From assembly GCF_000240165.1 (NCBI RefSeq), contig NC_017586.1, forward strand, positions 4,154,001 to 4,218,000: a stretch of DNA of 64,000 nucleotides, given 5' to 3'. Within the stretch, counting starts at the first letter, position 1. Every line of letters begins with the position of its first letter. The translations under genes and the position numbers were made by a program. This DNA is from Streptantibioticus cattleyicolor NRRL 8057 = DSM 46488 (GTDB lineage: Bacteria; Actinomycetota; Actinomycetes; Streptomycetales; Streptomycetaceae). Below, piece by piece: positions 55,716-63,209 of the stretch. The notes below the pieces were generated by a model, which searched no databases, was not told the origin of the DNA, and worked only from the letters and a program-made list of their open reading frames with translations.

Positions 55716-56627
55716 TCAGATCTCCAGGAGGTGGAGGACGTCGGTGAGGTGGCGGCGGACGGCCTTGATGTAGGCGGGGTCGGTTGCCGGGTCGTTGATC
55801 CAGCGGATGGCCTGCTCCATGAACCACTCGACGGCCCACATGCGGTGCCAGCCCAGGGCCCAGTTCTCGGCGGTGAGCCCGCCGCGCGGAGCGAGGGCGT
55901 CGGGGGTGCCGCCGGCGGTGACGTACTGCTCCAGGAAGACGCGCAGGCGCACGGGGTGCGGGGGATCGATGGTTCCGTGCCAGCTGGCGAGGTCGAGCAG
56001 GCCGGGACCCGTGAAGGCGCGGGCGAAGTCGAGCAGCCGCCAGCCGCGCTCGCCGATGTGGAGGCTGGTGGGGTGGAACTCGGAGTGCACCCAGCCGAAC
56101 GGTTCCAGCGGCGCTCCGGCCGAGCGGGCCTCGGCGGCCTGGGCGATTCGGTCGAGCGCGTCCGCGACGTCGTCGGCGTCCTGCCACCGGTCGCCCTTGC
56201 GCAGCCGTTCGAGATGCTCCAGCGACCTGGCCGGCAGCGTGCGCAGCCGGTCCTGGTCGAGGACGGGCAAGGATGGAGCCGTACGGGTGCCGTGCAGGAC
56301 CACGGCCGCGGCGACGCCGTCGAGGTCGTCGGCCTCGCGTACGGAGGGTCCGAGGTCCTCCATAAGCATGCCGAGCCAGCCGTCCAGGACGGCGGAGGCG
56401 TGGACCTGGGGGACGGGTACGCCGAGGGTGTGGGCCAGGCGGAGGGCCTGGTCCTCGCTGTCGAAGGGCTTCTTGGCGTACTTGAAGATCGCCGTGGTGC
56501 CGTCGGGGAAGGTGACGCGCTCGACTCCGGACATGGACCACACGCGTACCTCCTCCCGTACGGCAGTGGTCTGGCCGGCCATGGTGAGCAGGTTGTCGAG
56601 GAGTTCGGCGCTGGGGTTTGTGGTCAC
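55716..56627 (-). CDS. APH-like phosphotransferase with altered catalytic motif
   Basis: 303 aa from GTG 56627. The fold resembles aminoglycoside phosphotransferases and choline kinases: a small lobe with AIFKYAKKPF (Lys) and LMEDLG, and a catalytic loop HSEFHPTSL at 181-189. In active members this reads HxDxxxxN; here Glu183 replaces the catalytic Asp and Ser188 the Asn. The DFA of the metal-binding DFG/DxD-type motif (Asp200) remains. It may be a weak, altered or inactive kinase. Resistance to aminoglycosides should not be assumed. Confidence 0.72.
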   Translation of the reverse strand: MTTNPSAELLDNLLTMAGQTTAVREEVRVWSMSGVERVTFPDGTTAIFKYAKKPFDSEDQALRLAHTLGVPVPQVHASAVLDGWLGMLMEDLGPSVREADDLDGVAAAVVLHGTRTAPSLPVLDQDRLRTLPARSLEHLERLRKGDRWQDADDVADALDRIAQAAEARSAGAPLEPFGWVHSEFHPTSLHIGERGWRLLDFARAFTGPGLLDLASWHGTIDPPHPVRLRVFLEQYVTAGGTPDALAPRGGLTAENWALGWHRMWAVEWFMEQAIRWINDPATDPAYIKAVRRHLTDVLHLLEI

Positions 56628-56708
56628 GGGAGGGCTCCGGGGAGGGGTGGTGGCGTCCGGGGCGGGCGAGGGATGCCGGCCCGCCCCGGAGCCTGATCGG
56701 GAGGTGGG

Positions 56709-57458
56709 TTACGCGGCGGGGTTCACGCGGTGGGCGTAGACCTGCTCGATCCAGCTCGCCTTGAACGCGGCGAGGTCGTCGCGGAAGTTGGCCATCGAGG
56801 CACCGTAGGGCGCGACCACGCCGCCGGACTGGTCCGGCACGGACTGACAGCCGTGCACGAGCCGGCCGCCGAGCGCGGCGTGGGCCTTGATGGACTCGAT
56901 CCGGCGGTGCTCGTTGAACCAGCCGCCGTGGTAGACCTCGTCGAGCATCCCGCCCGTCTCGTCGTCGAGGTCGAAGACGACGGAGGTGGCGGCGGGGAAG
57001 AACCAGCACGGGCCGACGTTGGAGATGTGCCCGTCCAGCTCGACCTTGTTGAGCGCCATGAGCGTGGCGGCCTCGCGGAGCATCCGCAGGTGGTCGGCGG
57101 TGATCTGCGGCAGGCCGAGGCCGGCCAGGTGCTCCTCGCGGAACAGGTACGCGTACACCTCGTACGCGGTGGCCAGGACGCGGGCGGCGTCGGACGTGGA
57201 CTCGCTGTGCTGCTTGATGAAGTCGAGCGCGAGCTGCTCGACCGCGCTCTCGGTCGTCTCGTCCACGTTGAGGAGCTGGGACTTGACGAGCTCCCAGTCG
57301 GCGACGAGCCAGGTGTTCGACTCGAAGCGGAAGAAGTACTTGGCCGGGTCGATCGTGATGCGTCGGCCGTCGACCTGGATGCCGGGCAGGCGGCTCCAGC
57401 GCGGGTCGAACGCCTCGGGCAGCTCGACCGTGATGGCCGTGGTGTCGATGGTGGTCAC
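56709..57458 (-). CDS. Unrecognised 249-residue protein, first gene of the cargo cluster
   Basis: 249 aa from GTG 57458 with GGAGA upstream. I do not recognise the family. It is soluble, acidic and without signal peptide. Conspicuous patches are DPAKYFFRFESNTWLVADWE (about 37-56), NVGPCWFFPAATSVVFDLDDE and EVYHGGWFNEHRRIE. Conserved-looking Trp/His/Asp clusters suggest an enzyme or ligand-binding protein. It stands first in the operon and 223 bases from the divergent HTH/TPR gene. Confidence 0.65.
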   Translation of the reverse strand: MTTIDTTAITVELPEAFDPRWSRLPGIQVDGRRITIDPAKYFFRFESNTWLVADWELVKSQLLNVDETTESAVEQLALDFIKQHSESTSDAARVLATAYEVYAYLFREEHLAGLGLPQITADHLRMLREAATLMALNKVELDGHISNVGPCWFFPAATSVVFDLDDETGGMLDEVYHGGWFNEHRRIESIKAHAALGGRLVHGCQSVPDQSGGVVAPYGASMANFRDDLAAFKASWIEQVYAHRVNPAA

Positions 57459-57681
57459 CGTGTCTCCGTCTCTGATCGGCCGGGTTCGGGCACAGGAATG
57501 CCCGAGCCTGGTGTGGGCGTACGGAACTTCGGGGTGCCGCCCGGACCAAGGGGGAGCCTGGATCACGGTCGCGCCGTTCCGGGCAGCTGCTGATAAGTGA
57601 ACCGGTGGTCACGCTCAGTGGGTACGGTGGAAGGCAGTTGAAGCGGTATACGCGGTTTACAGCTCCAGGACGGAGGCGATC
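57459..57681. promoter_or_regulatory. Divergent regulatory region of the cargo cluster
   Basis: This spacer separates the unknown gene and the regulator gene. It contains GTGAACC-GGTGGTCAC near 57597-57612, and GGTACGG/GGTATACG/CGGTTTAC units between 57621 and 57660, AT-richer than the surroundings. Operator and promoter boxes are likely but cannot be assigned. No small ORF with a good RBS was seen. Confidence 0.4.
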
Positions 57682-59037
57682 GTGGCGGCGCAGAGAGAAC
57701 CCAACTCCCGTCTGCGCGATGCCATCGACGCGGTCGGCTGCACCTACGAGGCTCTCGCCAGAGATGTGCGGCGCATCGCCGCCGAGAACGGCGAGATCCT
57801 CCAGACCAACAAGTCGGCCATCTCGCATTGGGTGAACGGCACCCGTGCCCCGTCCGGCCGGGTAGGTCAGTACCTGGCCGAGGCGCTGTCCCGCCGAGCG
57901 GGGCGCACGGTCACCCAGACCGAGATCGGTCTCCAGGCCAGCGATGACGAAGCGCCGGCGGAATCCGACCCTGTCCTCGCCGCCACCGACCTGGGCCGCG
58001 CCGATGTCGAGCGCCGCCGCTTCCTCGCCATCGCGGCCTTCACCACCGCCGGCGTCGCCATGCCGCTCGGATACGACCACGAAGCCACCGCCCGCATGCT
58101 CCGCGCCCGCACTGGTACGTCCCTGGTCGGGGCGGAGGACGTGGACGTCGTACGCCAGATCACCGCGGCCTTCAGCGCCGCCGACGAGCGCCTCGGCGGC
58201 GGGCACGGCCTGACCACCGTCACCGCGTACCTCGCCGACACCGCCGCTCCCATGCTGCGCGGACGCTTCCCCAGCGAAGCCTTACGCCGGACCGCCTTCG
58301 GCGCCGTCGCTGAACTCGCCTACCTCGCAGGGTGGAAGCACCACGACCTCGGCCAGGAAGGCGCCGCCCAGCGCTACTACCAGGTCGGCTACAAGCTCGC
58401 CTGCGAAGCCGACCCCCACGGCCACGCAGCCTGGATGATGCGCGCCCTCGCCCACCAGGCCCTGAGCCTCAAACAGCCCCACCACTGCGTCGACCTCGTC
58501 GAAGGCGCCCTCCGCACTGGTCTCGGCCACGTCGACGGCCAGACCGAGGCGCTCCTCCACATCACCCACGCCCGCGCCTACGCCGCCACCGACGAGAACC
58601 CGTCGGCCGCACGCGCGCTGCTCGCCGCCGAGGACGCCCTCCTCCGCGACGACGGCCCCCAGCCCAGCTACTCCCGCGTCAGCGGTCCCGCCGCGGGCAC
58701 CGTGGCCAGCCACACCGCCCGCACCCTGACCGACCTCGCCGACCACATCGGCACCGAACAGCAGCACCGCGACGCCCTCACCCGCTGGGACCCGGAGAAG
58801 TACAAGCGCGTCCACGCCCTCACTCACGCCTACCTCGGCGACAGCCTCGCGGCCCAGGCCCGCGCCGACGAAGCCGTCGCCGCCTGGACTCAGGCCCTGG
58901 TCCTGATGGAGGGCATGACCTCCATCAGGACCCGCAAGGCGATCACCTCGATCCGCTCCACGCTCGCGGTCTACCAGCGGCGCAAGGTGCCCGGTGCCGC
59001 CGATCTCGCCCGCCGCGCCCGCGAGGCCCTCGCCTAA
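57682..59037 (+). CDS. HTH regulator with C-terminal TPR-like repeats
   Basis: 451 aa from GTG 57682 with GGAGG upstream. An N-terminal HTH (about 8-75: YEALARDVRRIAAENGE and KSAISHWVNGTRAPSGRV) is followed by helical repeats (about 140-445) with TPR-like signatures (AAQRYYQVGYKLACEADPHGHAAW, AVAAWTQALVLME). This architecture is common in Streptomyces regulators that respond to peptides or small ligands. It likely controls the divergent cluster. The Nudix gene follows directly. Confidence 0.83.
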   Translation: MAAQREPNSRLRDAIDAVGCTYEALARDVRRIAAENGEILQTNKSAISHWVNGTRAPSGRVGQYLAEALSRRAGRTVTQTEIGLQASDDEAPAESDPVLAATDLGRADVERRRFLAIAAFTTAGVAMPLGYDHEATARMLRARTGTSLVGAEDVDVVRQITAAFSAADERLGGGHGLTTVTAYLADTAAPMLRGRFPSEALRRTAFGAVAELAYLAGWKHHDLGQEGAAQRYYQVGYKLACEADPHGHAAWMMRALAHQALSLKQPHHCVDLVEGALRTGLGHVDGQTEALLHITHARAYAATDENPSAARALLAAEDALLRDDGPQPSYSRVSGPAAGTVASHTARTLTDLADHIGTEQQHRDALTRWDPEKYKRVHALTHAYLGDSLAAQARADEAVAAWTQALVLMEGMTSIRTRKAITSIRSTLAVYQRRKVPGAADLARRAREALA

Positions 59038-59038
59038 C

Positions 59039-59569
59039 ATGCCCAACAACCCGCCCGACGAAGGGAAGACCGTGGTTCAGCCGAAGACCGACGACCAGCC
59101 GAAGGCCCTCAAGCCGGCGCTCGAATCGATGACCCTGCTGGTCGCGGCCGTCATCGTCCACGACAAGGCCACCAACCGCGTCGTCCTCCTCCAACGCAGC
59201 GAGAACGCGAAGTTCGCCCAGGGCATGTGGGACCTGCCTGTCGGCAAGAGCGAGCCGGGCGAGCCCATCACGGAGACGGCAGTCCGCGAGCTGTACGAGG
59301 AAACCGGCCTCACGGTGAAGCCCGAGTCCCTCAGGGTCGCCCACATCATCCACGGCGCCTGGGGCGTCGAGGCCCCCAACGGCTTCCTGACGGTCGTCTT
59401 CGCCGCCCATGAATGGACCGGTGAACCCGAGAACCGCGAACCCCGCAAGCACTCCCGGGTCTGCTGGGTTGATGCCAACGCCATCCCCGAAGCCTTCGTG
59501 GACACCACCGCGAGTGCTCTGAAGCACTACCTGGAACGAGGGGCCACAGTCTCCCTGGCTGGCTGGTGA
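59039..59569 (+). CDS. Nudix hydrolase
   Basis: 176 aa from ATG 59039; GTG 59072, which has GAAGGGAAG before it, is an equally good start. The Nudix box fits G-x5-E-x7-RE-x2-EE-x-G: Gly69 to Leu91, with REL and YEETGL as its core. Family members hydrolyse nucleoside diphosphates linked to other groups. It begins one base after the HTH/TPR stop, so it is part of that operon. Together with the HAD and kinase-like genes it points to nucleotide or phosphate chemistry in the cargo. Confidence 0.88.
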   Translation: MPNNPPDEGKTVVQPKTDDQPKALKPALESMTLLVAAVIVHDKATNRVVLLQRSENAKFAQGMWDLPVGKSEPGEPITETAVRELYEETGLTVKPESLRVAHIIHGAWGVEAPNGFLTVVFAAHEWTGEPENREPRKHSRVCWVDANAIPEAFVDTTASALKHYLERGATVSLAGW

Positions 59570-59699
59570 GCGTTGTGCGCAGGGCCGGGGTATTCATGCG
59601 CTGTGCACGACAGCGAGGGGCATTCGGGTCCTGAGCGAACCTTGCTCGGGGGCTTCCGCCGTCCTGACAGCCAGGCGCGTGAGAAGTAGAGTGTGAAGT

Positions 59700-60527
59700 G
59701 TGGACATGGTTGAGCGGGGCCCCCTCTTCGAGCGCGTGGTAGTGGACGACGTGCCGTTGCCTGATGCGCCTCTCGTCAGAGTCATCGGACAGCTACGCTT
59801 TGGCACGTTGTCGGTGCTCGCCTCAGGCAACGATGCCGCCCAAGCCTTCATGAAGGAATTGTCCGGGGACTACCCCTTCGTCGAGCAGGGGTTCGAGCAG
59901 ACGATGCTCTTCACGCCCGGGCAGCCGATGAAGCAAGCGGAGGCGGGAAGTATCTGGCGACTGCGCTCTGCTGATCAAAGCAGTGTTGTGGCGCTGACTA
60001 ATGGTGCCCTCACCTTGGAGACCACCGCCTACCAGGGTCGCACCGAATTCTGTCGAGAACTCACACGGCTGGGCAGTCTGCTCGAGTCTGTTACGCGCCT
60101 GCCATCGTTCAGTCGAATCGCTGTGCGGTACACCAATCGTCTGGTTGGTGAGACCACGCTGAGTAGTCTGTCGTCTCTCGTCCATCCAGAGCTCGTGGGT
60201 CTCGTGGGAGCGCCGCTGGGGGGCGGGGCTCAGCTCACCTTTGCCCTGTCGCAAGCCCTCCTCGCGCTGAACGATGGCAAGCTGCTGGTTCAATTTGGCC
60301 GTCTCCCAGAGAACGGCACGATCGACCCCACACTCCCGGCGGTCGCCGAGCCCAGCTGGCTACTGGATCTTGACTCGTACGGGGAGTTCCCTGACCCGCG
60401 GAGCGCCCTTCCGGCCGAGGCTGAGCAAATTTCGCGTGCTGCGGTTGCGTGTGCCGAGCGGGCCCACACATTCTTCCGGTGGGCAGTTACGGAGGAGTTC
60501 CTGACCCATTTCGGTGGCCGACCGTGA
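59700..60527 (+). CDS. TIGR04255 family protein
   Basis: 275 aa (first ATG 59700; ATG 59706 also possible). The start LPDAPLVRVIGQLRFGTLS and later SIWRLRSADQSSVVALTNGALTLETTAYQGRTEF, RIAVRYTNRL match the TIGR04255 pattern, a sporadically distributed bacterial family of unknown function. Codon use is clearly less GC3-biased than that of chromosomal neighbours, a sign of recent transfer. It is coupled to the next gene by a GTGA overlap. Confidence 0.78.
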   Translation: MDMVERGPLFERVVVDDVPLPDAPLVRVIGQLRFGTLSVLASGNDAAQAFMKELSGDYPFVEQGFEQTMLFTPGQPMKQAEAGSIWRLRSADQSSVVALTNGALTLETTAYQGRTEFCRELTRLGSLLESVTRLPSFSRIAVRYTNRLVGETTLSSLSSLVHPELVGLVGAPLGGGAQLTFALSQALLALNDGKLLVQFGRLPENGTIDPTLPAVAEPSWLLDLDSYGEFPDPRSALPAEAEQISRAAVACAERAHTFFRWAVTEEFLTHFGGRP

Positions 60528-61162
60528 CAAGTGCTGCGCTCATGTCCCCTCCAGGCCCCTACGTGGCCACCTCGGCTCAGGTCGAGCCTGCCCACGAGGA
60601 GGCCCAAGGGGGCGCCCCGCGAATCACTCGTGTGTGGATAACGGGTCCGATGGCAGTGGCTTGTCTGAGTGCCAGCATGACTCTTGGAAGTCTGGCAGTT
60701 CCTGCCTCGGCGACGACACCCTTGGAAGCGCGGACGGCGACTCCTCAGGTGCGCCTCATCCGAGGTGCTGCTGGTGAACGGGCGCCGTCACGGGAAGGGC
60801 TGGGCACACCCTATTCGCCGGTCAAAACCGTCGCCGAATCCGTGACTTACCTCCATGATCAAACAGGCTTGACCTGGGAACAGCTTGGGAAGCTGTTCGG
60901 AGTGAGCCGGCGGGCTGTGCACATGTGGGCGGCGGGCAAGCGGATGAACGCCAGGAACGTGCAGCTGTTGGGCGAGCTCCTGCGCCTCGTTCGCGCAGCC
61001 CCAGTCGAGTCCCCCGATGCTCGTAGGATGTGGCTATTCGCGCCTGAGGGTGACGGTGTGAGTCCAATTGAGCGATTCTTGGCGGAGCATCGTCGTCCGG
61101 GGCCCCCGCTTTCAGGTTCTGGGTACACGCCGGCGGGGCTGTTGGGGATCAGCGACGAGTGA
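60524..61162 (+). CDS. Membrane-linked HTH protein of the TIGR04255 operon
   Basis: 212 aa from GTG 60524. A hydrophobic stretch (about 40-62: GPMAVACLSASMTLGSLAV) is followed by a linker and an XRE-like HTH (about 115-140: LTWEQLGKLFGVSRRAVHMW). The N-in orientation would place the HTH outside the cell unless the helix is a hairpin or not a true membrane segment, which is odd. It may be a regulator or an adaptor for the two flanking proteins. Confidence 0.7.
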   Translation: MTSAALMSPPGPYVATSAQVEPAHEEAQGGAPRITRVWITGPMAVACLSASMTLGSLAVPASATTPLEARTATPQVRLIRGAAGERAPSREGLGTPYSPVKTVAESVTYLHDQTGLTWEQLGKLFGVSRRAVHMWAAGKRMNARNVQLLGELLRLVRAAPVESPDARRMWLFAPEGDGVSPIERFLAEHRRPGPPLSGSGYTPAGLLGISDE

Positions 61163-61178
61163 CAGGGGCGGACGCACG

Positions 61179-62195
61179 ATGACGGAGCCGTCGATGGATT
61201 CCTCAGGGCCTGCAGGACAGTTCTTGTCTCAGATGGCGACATCAGCGGAGTCGGCGCGAGTGAATCTTGATGGCTTCCAGCAGGCTGATGTATTGAAGAC
61301 CGAGCGCATACCACTGCTCGGCCCTGAGGGTGAGGTGCATTGGCACCCCACCCCCCAAGGTGTTGTTCTCATCAGCCAGACGTGCGACATCGTGCAGCCT
61401 ACGAAGGCATACCTGCAGGTGGCGCCCGTGGTCAGGCTGCAACCGCAGCAGGTAAAGCCTGCTGCTAAGGGCGCGATGCCGCGGTATGTCGCTGTGCCGG
61501 CCGTAGGCGTCGACGCCTTCGCTGACCTTGACCATGTAGCCACCGTGTCTAAGGAGCATGTAGCGCTGCTGGTTCCTGAGCGCGGCGTCGAGACCACGCA
61601 GGATCTGCGCAGGTTTGGGATGCGTGTCGGCCGTCGGTTCGCTCGTTTCGGGTTCCCCGACGAGGTGGCGTATTGGCTCAACCCGCTGAAGGACCAGGTC
61701 GTCAGTAAGGCGGGAAACGTCAGCAGCCCTCTCGGCCGCGTGCTCGATGAAATGGTCGAGTCTCTGAGACTGGAATGCGACCCGGGTTGGGAGAGCGGGG
61801 CGCCGTACCAACTCAAGCTTCTAGTCCTAGTCAAGGCTGGCTTGCTCCCGGCGCTCGATGAAGGGGAGATCCCGTCCGTGCCGCTAGCGTTGTCGCAGTG
61901 GTTGTACGACGAGGGTGGCAAGATCATGCGGAAGCCAGCGCAGGTGGCAGAGCGGATTCTGGGCATGTCCGACTCCGTTGATCGCTACGAGCGGCAGTGG
62001 CTTTGGGAGGCGTTCGCGGAGTCTCTGGCTGCCGTATGCCGGCCGAAGGCTTCTGCCCCACCGGAGGCTCATGACGCGGTTGTCGATGGCGAGATCGGTG
62101 CGGAGGTCGCCACCGTCCAGGAAGTCAGCTACGAGCGCATCCTCCGTAGCGAGGAGATCGATGTCGAGCATTTGTCTCCGCCGTTGCCGCGCTAG
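61179..62195 (+). CDS. Unrecognised protein with an SQTCD motif
   Basis: 338 aa from ATG 61179, 16 bases after the HTH gene. The motif VLISQTCDIVQPTKAYLQVAPV (about 63-84, shown in part as SQTCDIV at 66-72) recurs, from memory, in uncharacterised mobile-element proteins, but I cannot name a family. The rest is mixed alpha/beta without signal or membrane segments, with EHVALLVPERGV and a Glu/Asp-rich end. It is the last gene before the right attachment site. Confidence 0.65.
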   Translation: MTEPSMDSSGPAGQFLSQMATSAESARVNLDGFQQADVLKTERIPLLGPEGEVHWHPTPQGVVLISQTCDIVQPTKAYLQVAPVVRLQPQQVKPAAKGAMPRYVAVPAVGVDAFADLDHVATVSKEHVALLVPERGVETTQDLRRFGMRVGRRFARFGFPDEVAYWLNPLKDQVVSKAGNVSSPLGRVLDEMVESLRLECDPGWESGAPYQLKLLVLVKAGLLPALDEGEIPSVPLALSQWLYDEGGKIMRKPAQVAERILGMSDSVDRYERQWLWEAFAESLAAVCRPKASAPPEAHDAVVDGEIGAEVATVQEVSYERILRSEEIDVEHLSPPLPR

Positions 62196-62386
62196 TCATG
62201 AGCTGGGCGGCTGGCGGACTTCCTGTCGTGAGCGGGATCTTGTCTCGTCTCTGTTCGATGAGCCAGTCCGCAGGGAGTCCGCGGGACGGTCGTAATCACC
62301 CGTCGGAGACCAACGCAATCAACGGAGAAGGTGCTGGTCAGAGCCCTGGGTAGGGCTCCGCCGCAGGTCAGGGTCAGGCTGCAGAC
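62196..62386. other. Element right end, non-coding
   Basis: No gene is evident between the last cargo stop and the right att core. GAGCCCT-GGGT-AGGGCTC (62341-62358) forms a 7-bp stem 29 bases before the core, a possible terminator or integrase site. Confidence 0.5.
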
Positions 62387-62401
62387 GTTCCGGTTCAACG
62401 T
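62387..62401. repeat. Right attachment site core (att), original ychF end
   Basis: GTTCCGGTTCAACGT, identical to 46050-46064. Continuing into the host, the frame reads TTC CGG TTC AAC GTG TGA (62388-62405), that is FRFNV-stop, the displaced original 3' end of ychF. Confidence 0.92.
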
Positions 62402-62452
62402 GTGAGCGGGTGAAACAACGCCACGTTGCTGAGGTGGCAAACAGGCAGATCA

Positions 62453-62486
62453 GAAGGGGCCGGACTCGCAGGAGTCCGGCCCCTTC
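62453..62486. terminator. Original ychF terminator, now bidirectional toward relE
   Basis: Arms 62453-62467 (GAAGGGGCCGGACTC) and 62472-62486 are perfectly complementary around GCAG. It lies 47 bases past the displaced ychF stop and 17 bases before the end of the convergent relE gene. Confidence 0.9.
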
Positions 62487-62502
62487 CCGATGTCCAGACT
62501 GC

Positions 62503-62766
62503 TCAGGCGCCGTAGACGGTTGAGCGATGCCCGACATGCACGACCCACACCACCAGCTCACCATTGTCGATCGTGTAGATCACGCGGTAGTCGCCGACCC
62601 GTAGGCGGCGCCGGTCGGGCTGGGAGACGAGAGCAGTGGTGTTGAATCCCAGCGGGTCGCTCTCCAGCTCGGTCAGCTTGGCCAGAATGCGGAGAGCCAT
62701 GTCGCGCGGGACCTTGCGGAGTTCGGCCTGAGCCTCGGGTCGGAAGACGGTGCGGTACTCACTCAC
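62503..62766 (-). CDS. relE: RelE/ParE-family toxin
   Basis: 87 aa. The RelE fold is clear: YRTVFRPEAQAELRKVPRD, LESDPLGF, RLRVGDYRVIYTID and VVHVGHRSTVYG. RelE toxins cleave mRNA on the ribosome. The gene overlaps the antitoxin stop by 8 bases and is read from ATG 62766. It lies outside the right att site, so it belongs to the host flank and not to the 16-kb element. Confidence 0.92.
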   Translation of the reverse strand: MSEYRTVFRPEAQAELRKVPRDMALRILAKLTELESDPLGFNTTALVSQPDRRRLRVGDYRVIYTIDNGELVVWVVHVGHRSTVYGA

Positions 62767-63028
62767 TGCGCGCCAGCGTCTCCCTCATGATGTCCTCGAT
62801 CGGGACGCCGGGTGTCGGGTTGGCCATGCGCTCATCGATGATTCGGTTGATCTCGCGCTCTTCCCACTCCTGGTACTTCCGGAGCACTTCGATGGACACC
62901 ACGGCAGCCACCTGCTTGCCTCGGCGCGTGATCACCGTGGGCACGTCGTCGCGGTCAGCCCGCTCCACGACCTCGGCGAGGTGTGCCCGGACATCGCGGA
63001 TGGACTCCATGGGCAGCGGTTGTGTCAT
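62759..63028 (-). CDS. Phd/YefM-family antitoxin
   Basis: 89 aa from ATG 63028. The N-terminal Phd/YefM DNA-binding segment MESIRDVRAHLAEVVERA is followed by VPTVITRRGKQVAAVVS, a standard antitoxin pattern, and an extended C-terminus that wraps the toxin. The promoter lies immediately upstream and predicts an almost leaderless transcript. It represses its own operon in relatives. Confidence 0.92.
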   Translation of the reverse strand: MTQPLPMESIRDVRAHLAEVVERADRDDVPTVITRRGKQVAAVVSIEVLRKYQEWEEREINRIIDERMANPTPGVPIEDIMRETLARSE

Positions 63029-63035
63029 GCGCTCA

Positions 63036-63064
63036 AGAGTACCGGGTGTCTCAGGTGTACACAA
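63036..63064 (-). promoter_or_regulatory. Toxin-antitoxin promoter
   Basis: On the minus strand TTGTGT (63064-63059) and TACTCT (63041-63036) are separated by exactly 17 bases. Transcription would begin near 63029, next to ATG 63028, with no room for an RBS. The GTGTACAC palindrome overlapping the -35 box (about 63055-63062) may be the antitoxin operator. Confidence 0.6.
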
Positions 63065-63163
63065 CGGTTGTTGTCGCGCTCCGAGGCGCGGGGTGGGCCG
63101 GCCCCGTGCTGTTGGGCTGGCGCAGCGCGAGCGTCACCCGGTAAAGACGCCTCACTGACAGCA

Positions 63164-63191
63164 ATGTTGCTAACATTGACGTTAGTAACAT
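63164..63191. promoter_or_regulatory. AT-rich inverted repeat before the ATPase gene
   Basis: ATGTTGCTAAC (63164-63174) and GTTAGTAACAT (63181-63191) are inverted copies with one mismatch around ATTGAC. The left arm itself is a near palindrome (ATGTT-GCT-AACAT). It stands out in a GC-rich region 19 bases before the start at 63210 and is likely a repressor site overlapping the promoter. Confidence 0.6.
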
Positions 63192-63209
63192 CGGCAGAGG
63201 TTGGTAGGC

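Noticed and set aside
55716-56627. Aminoglycoside resistance gene
   Set aside because: The catalytic Asp and Asn positions are replaced, and the context is not that of a resistance cassette.
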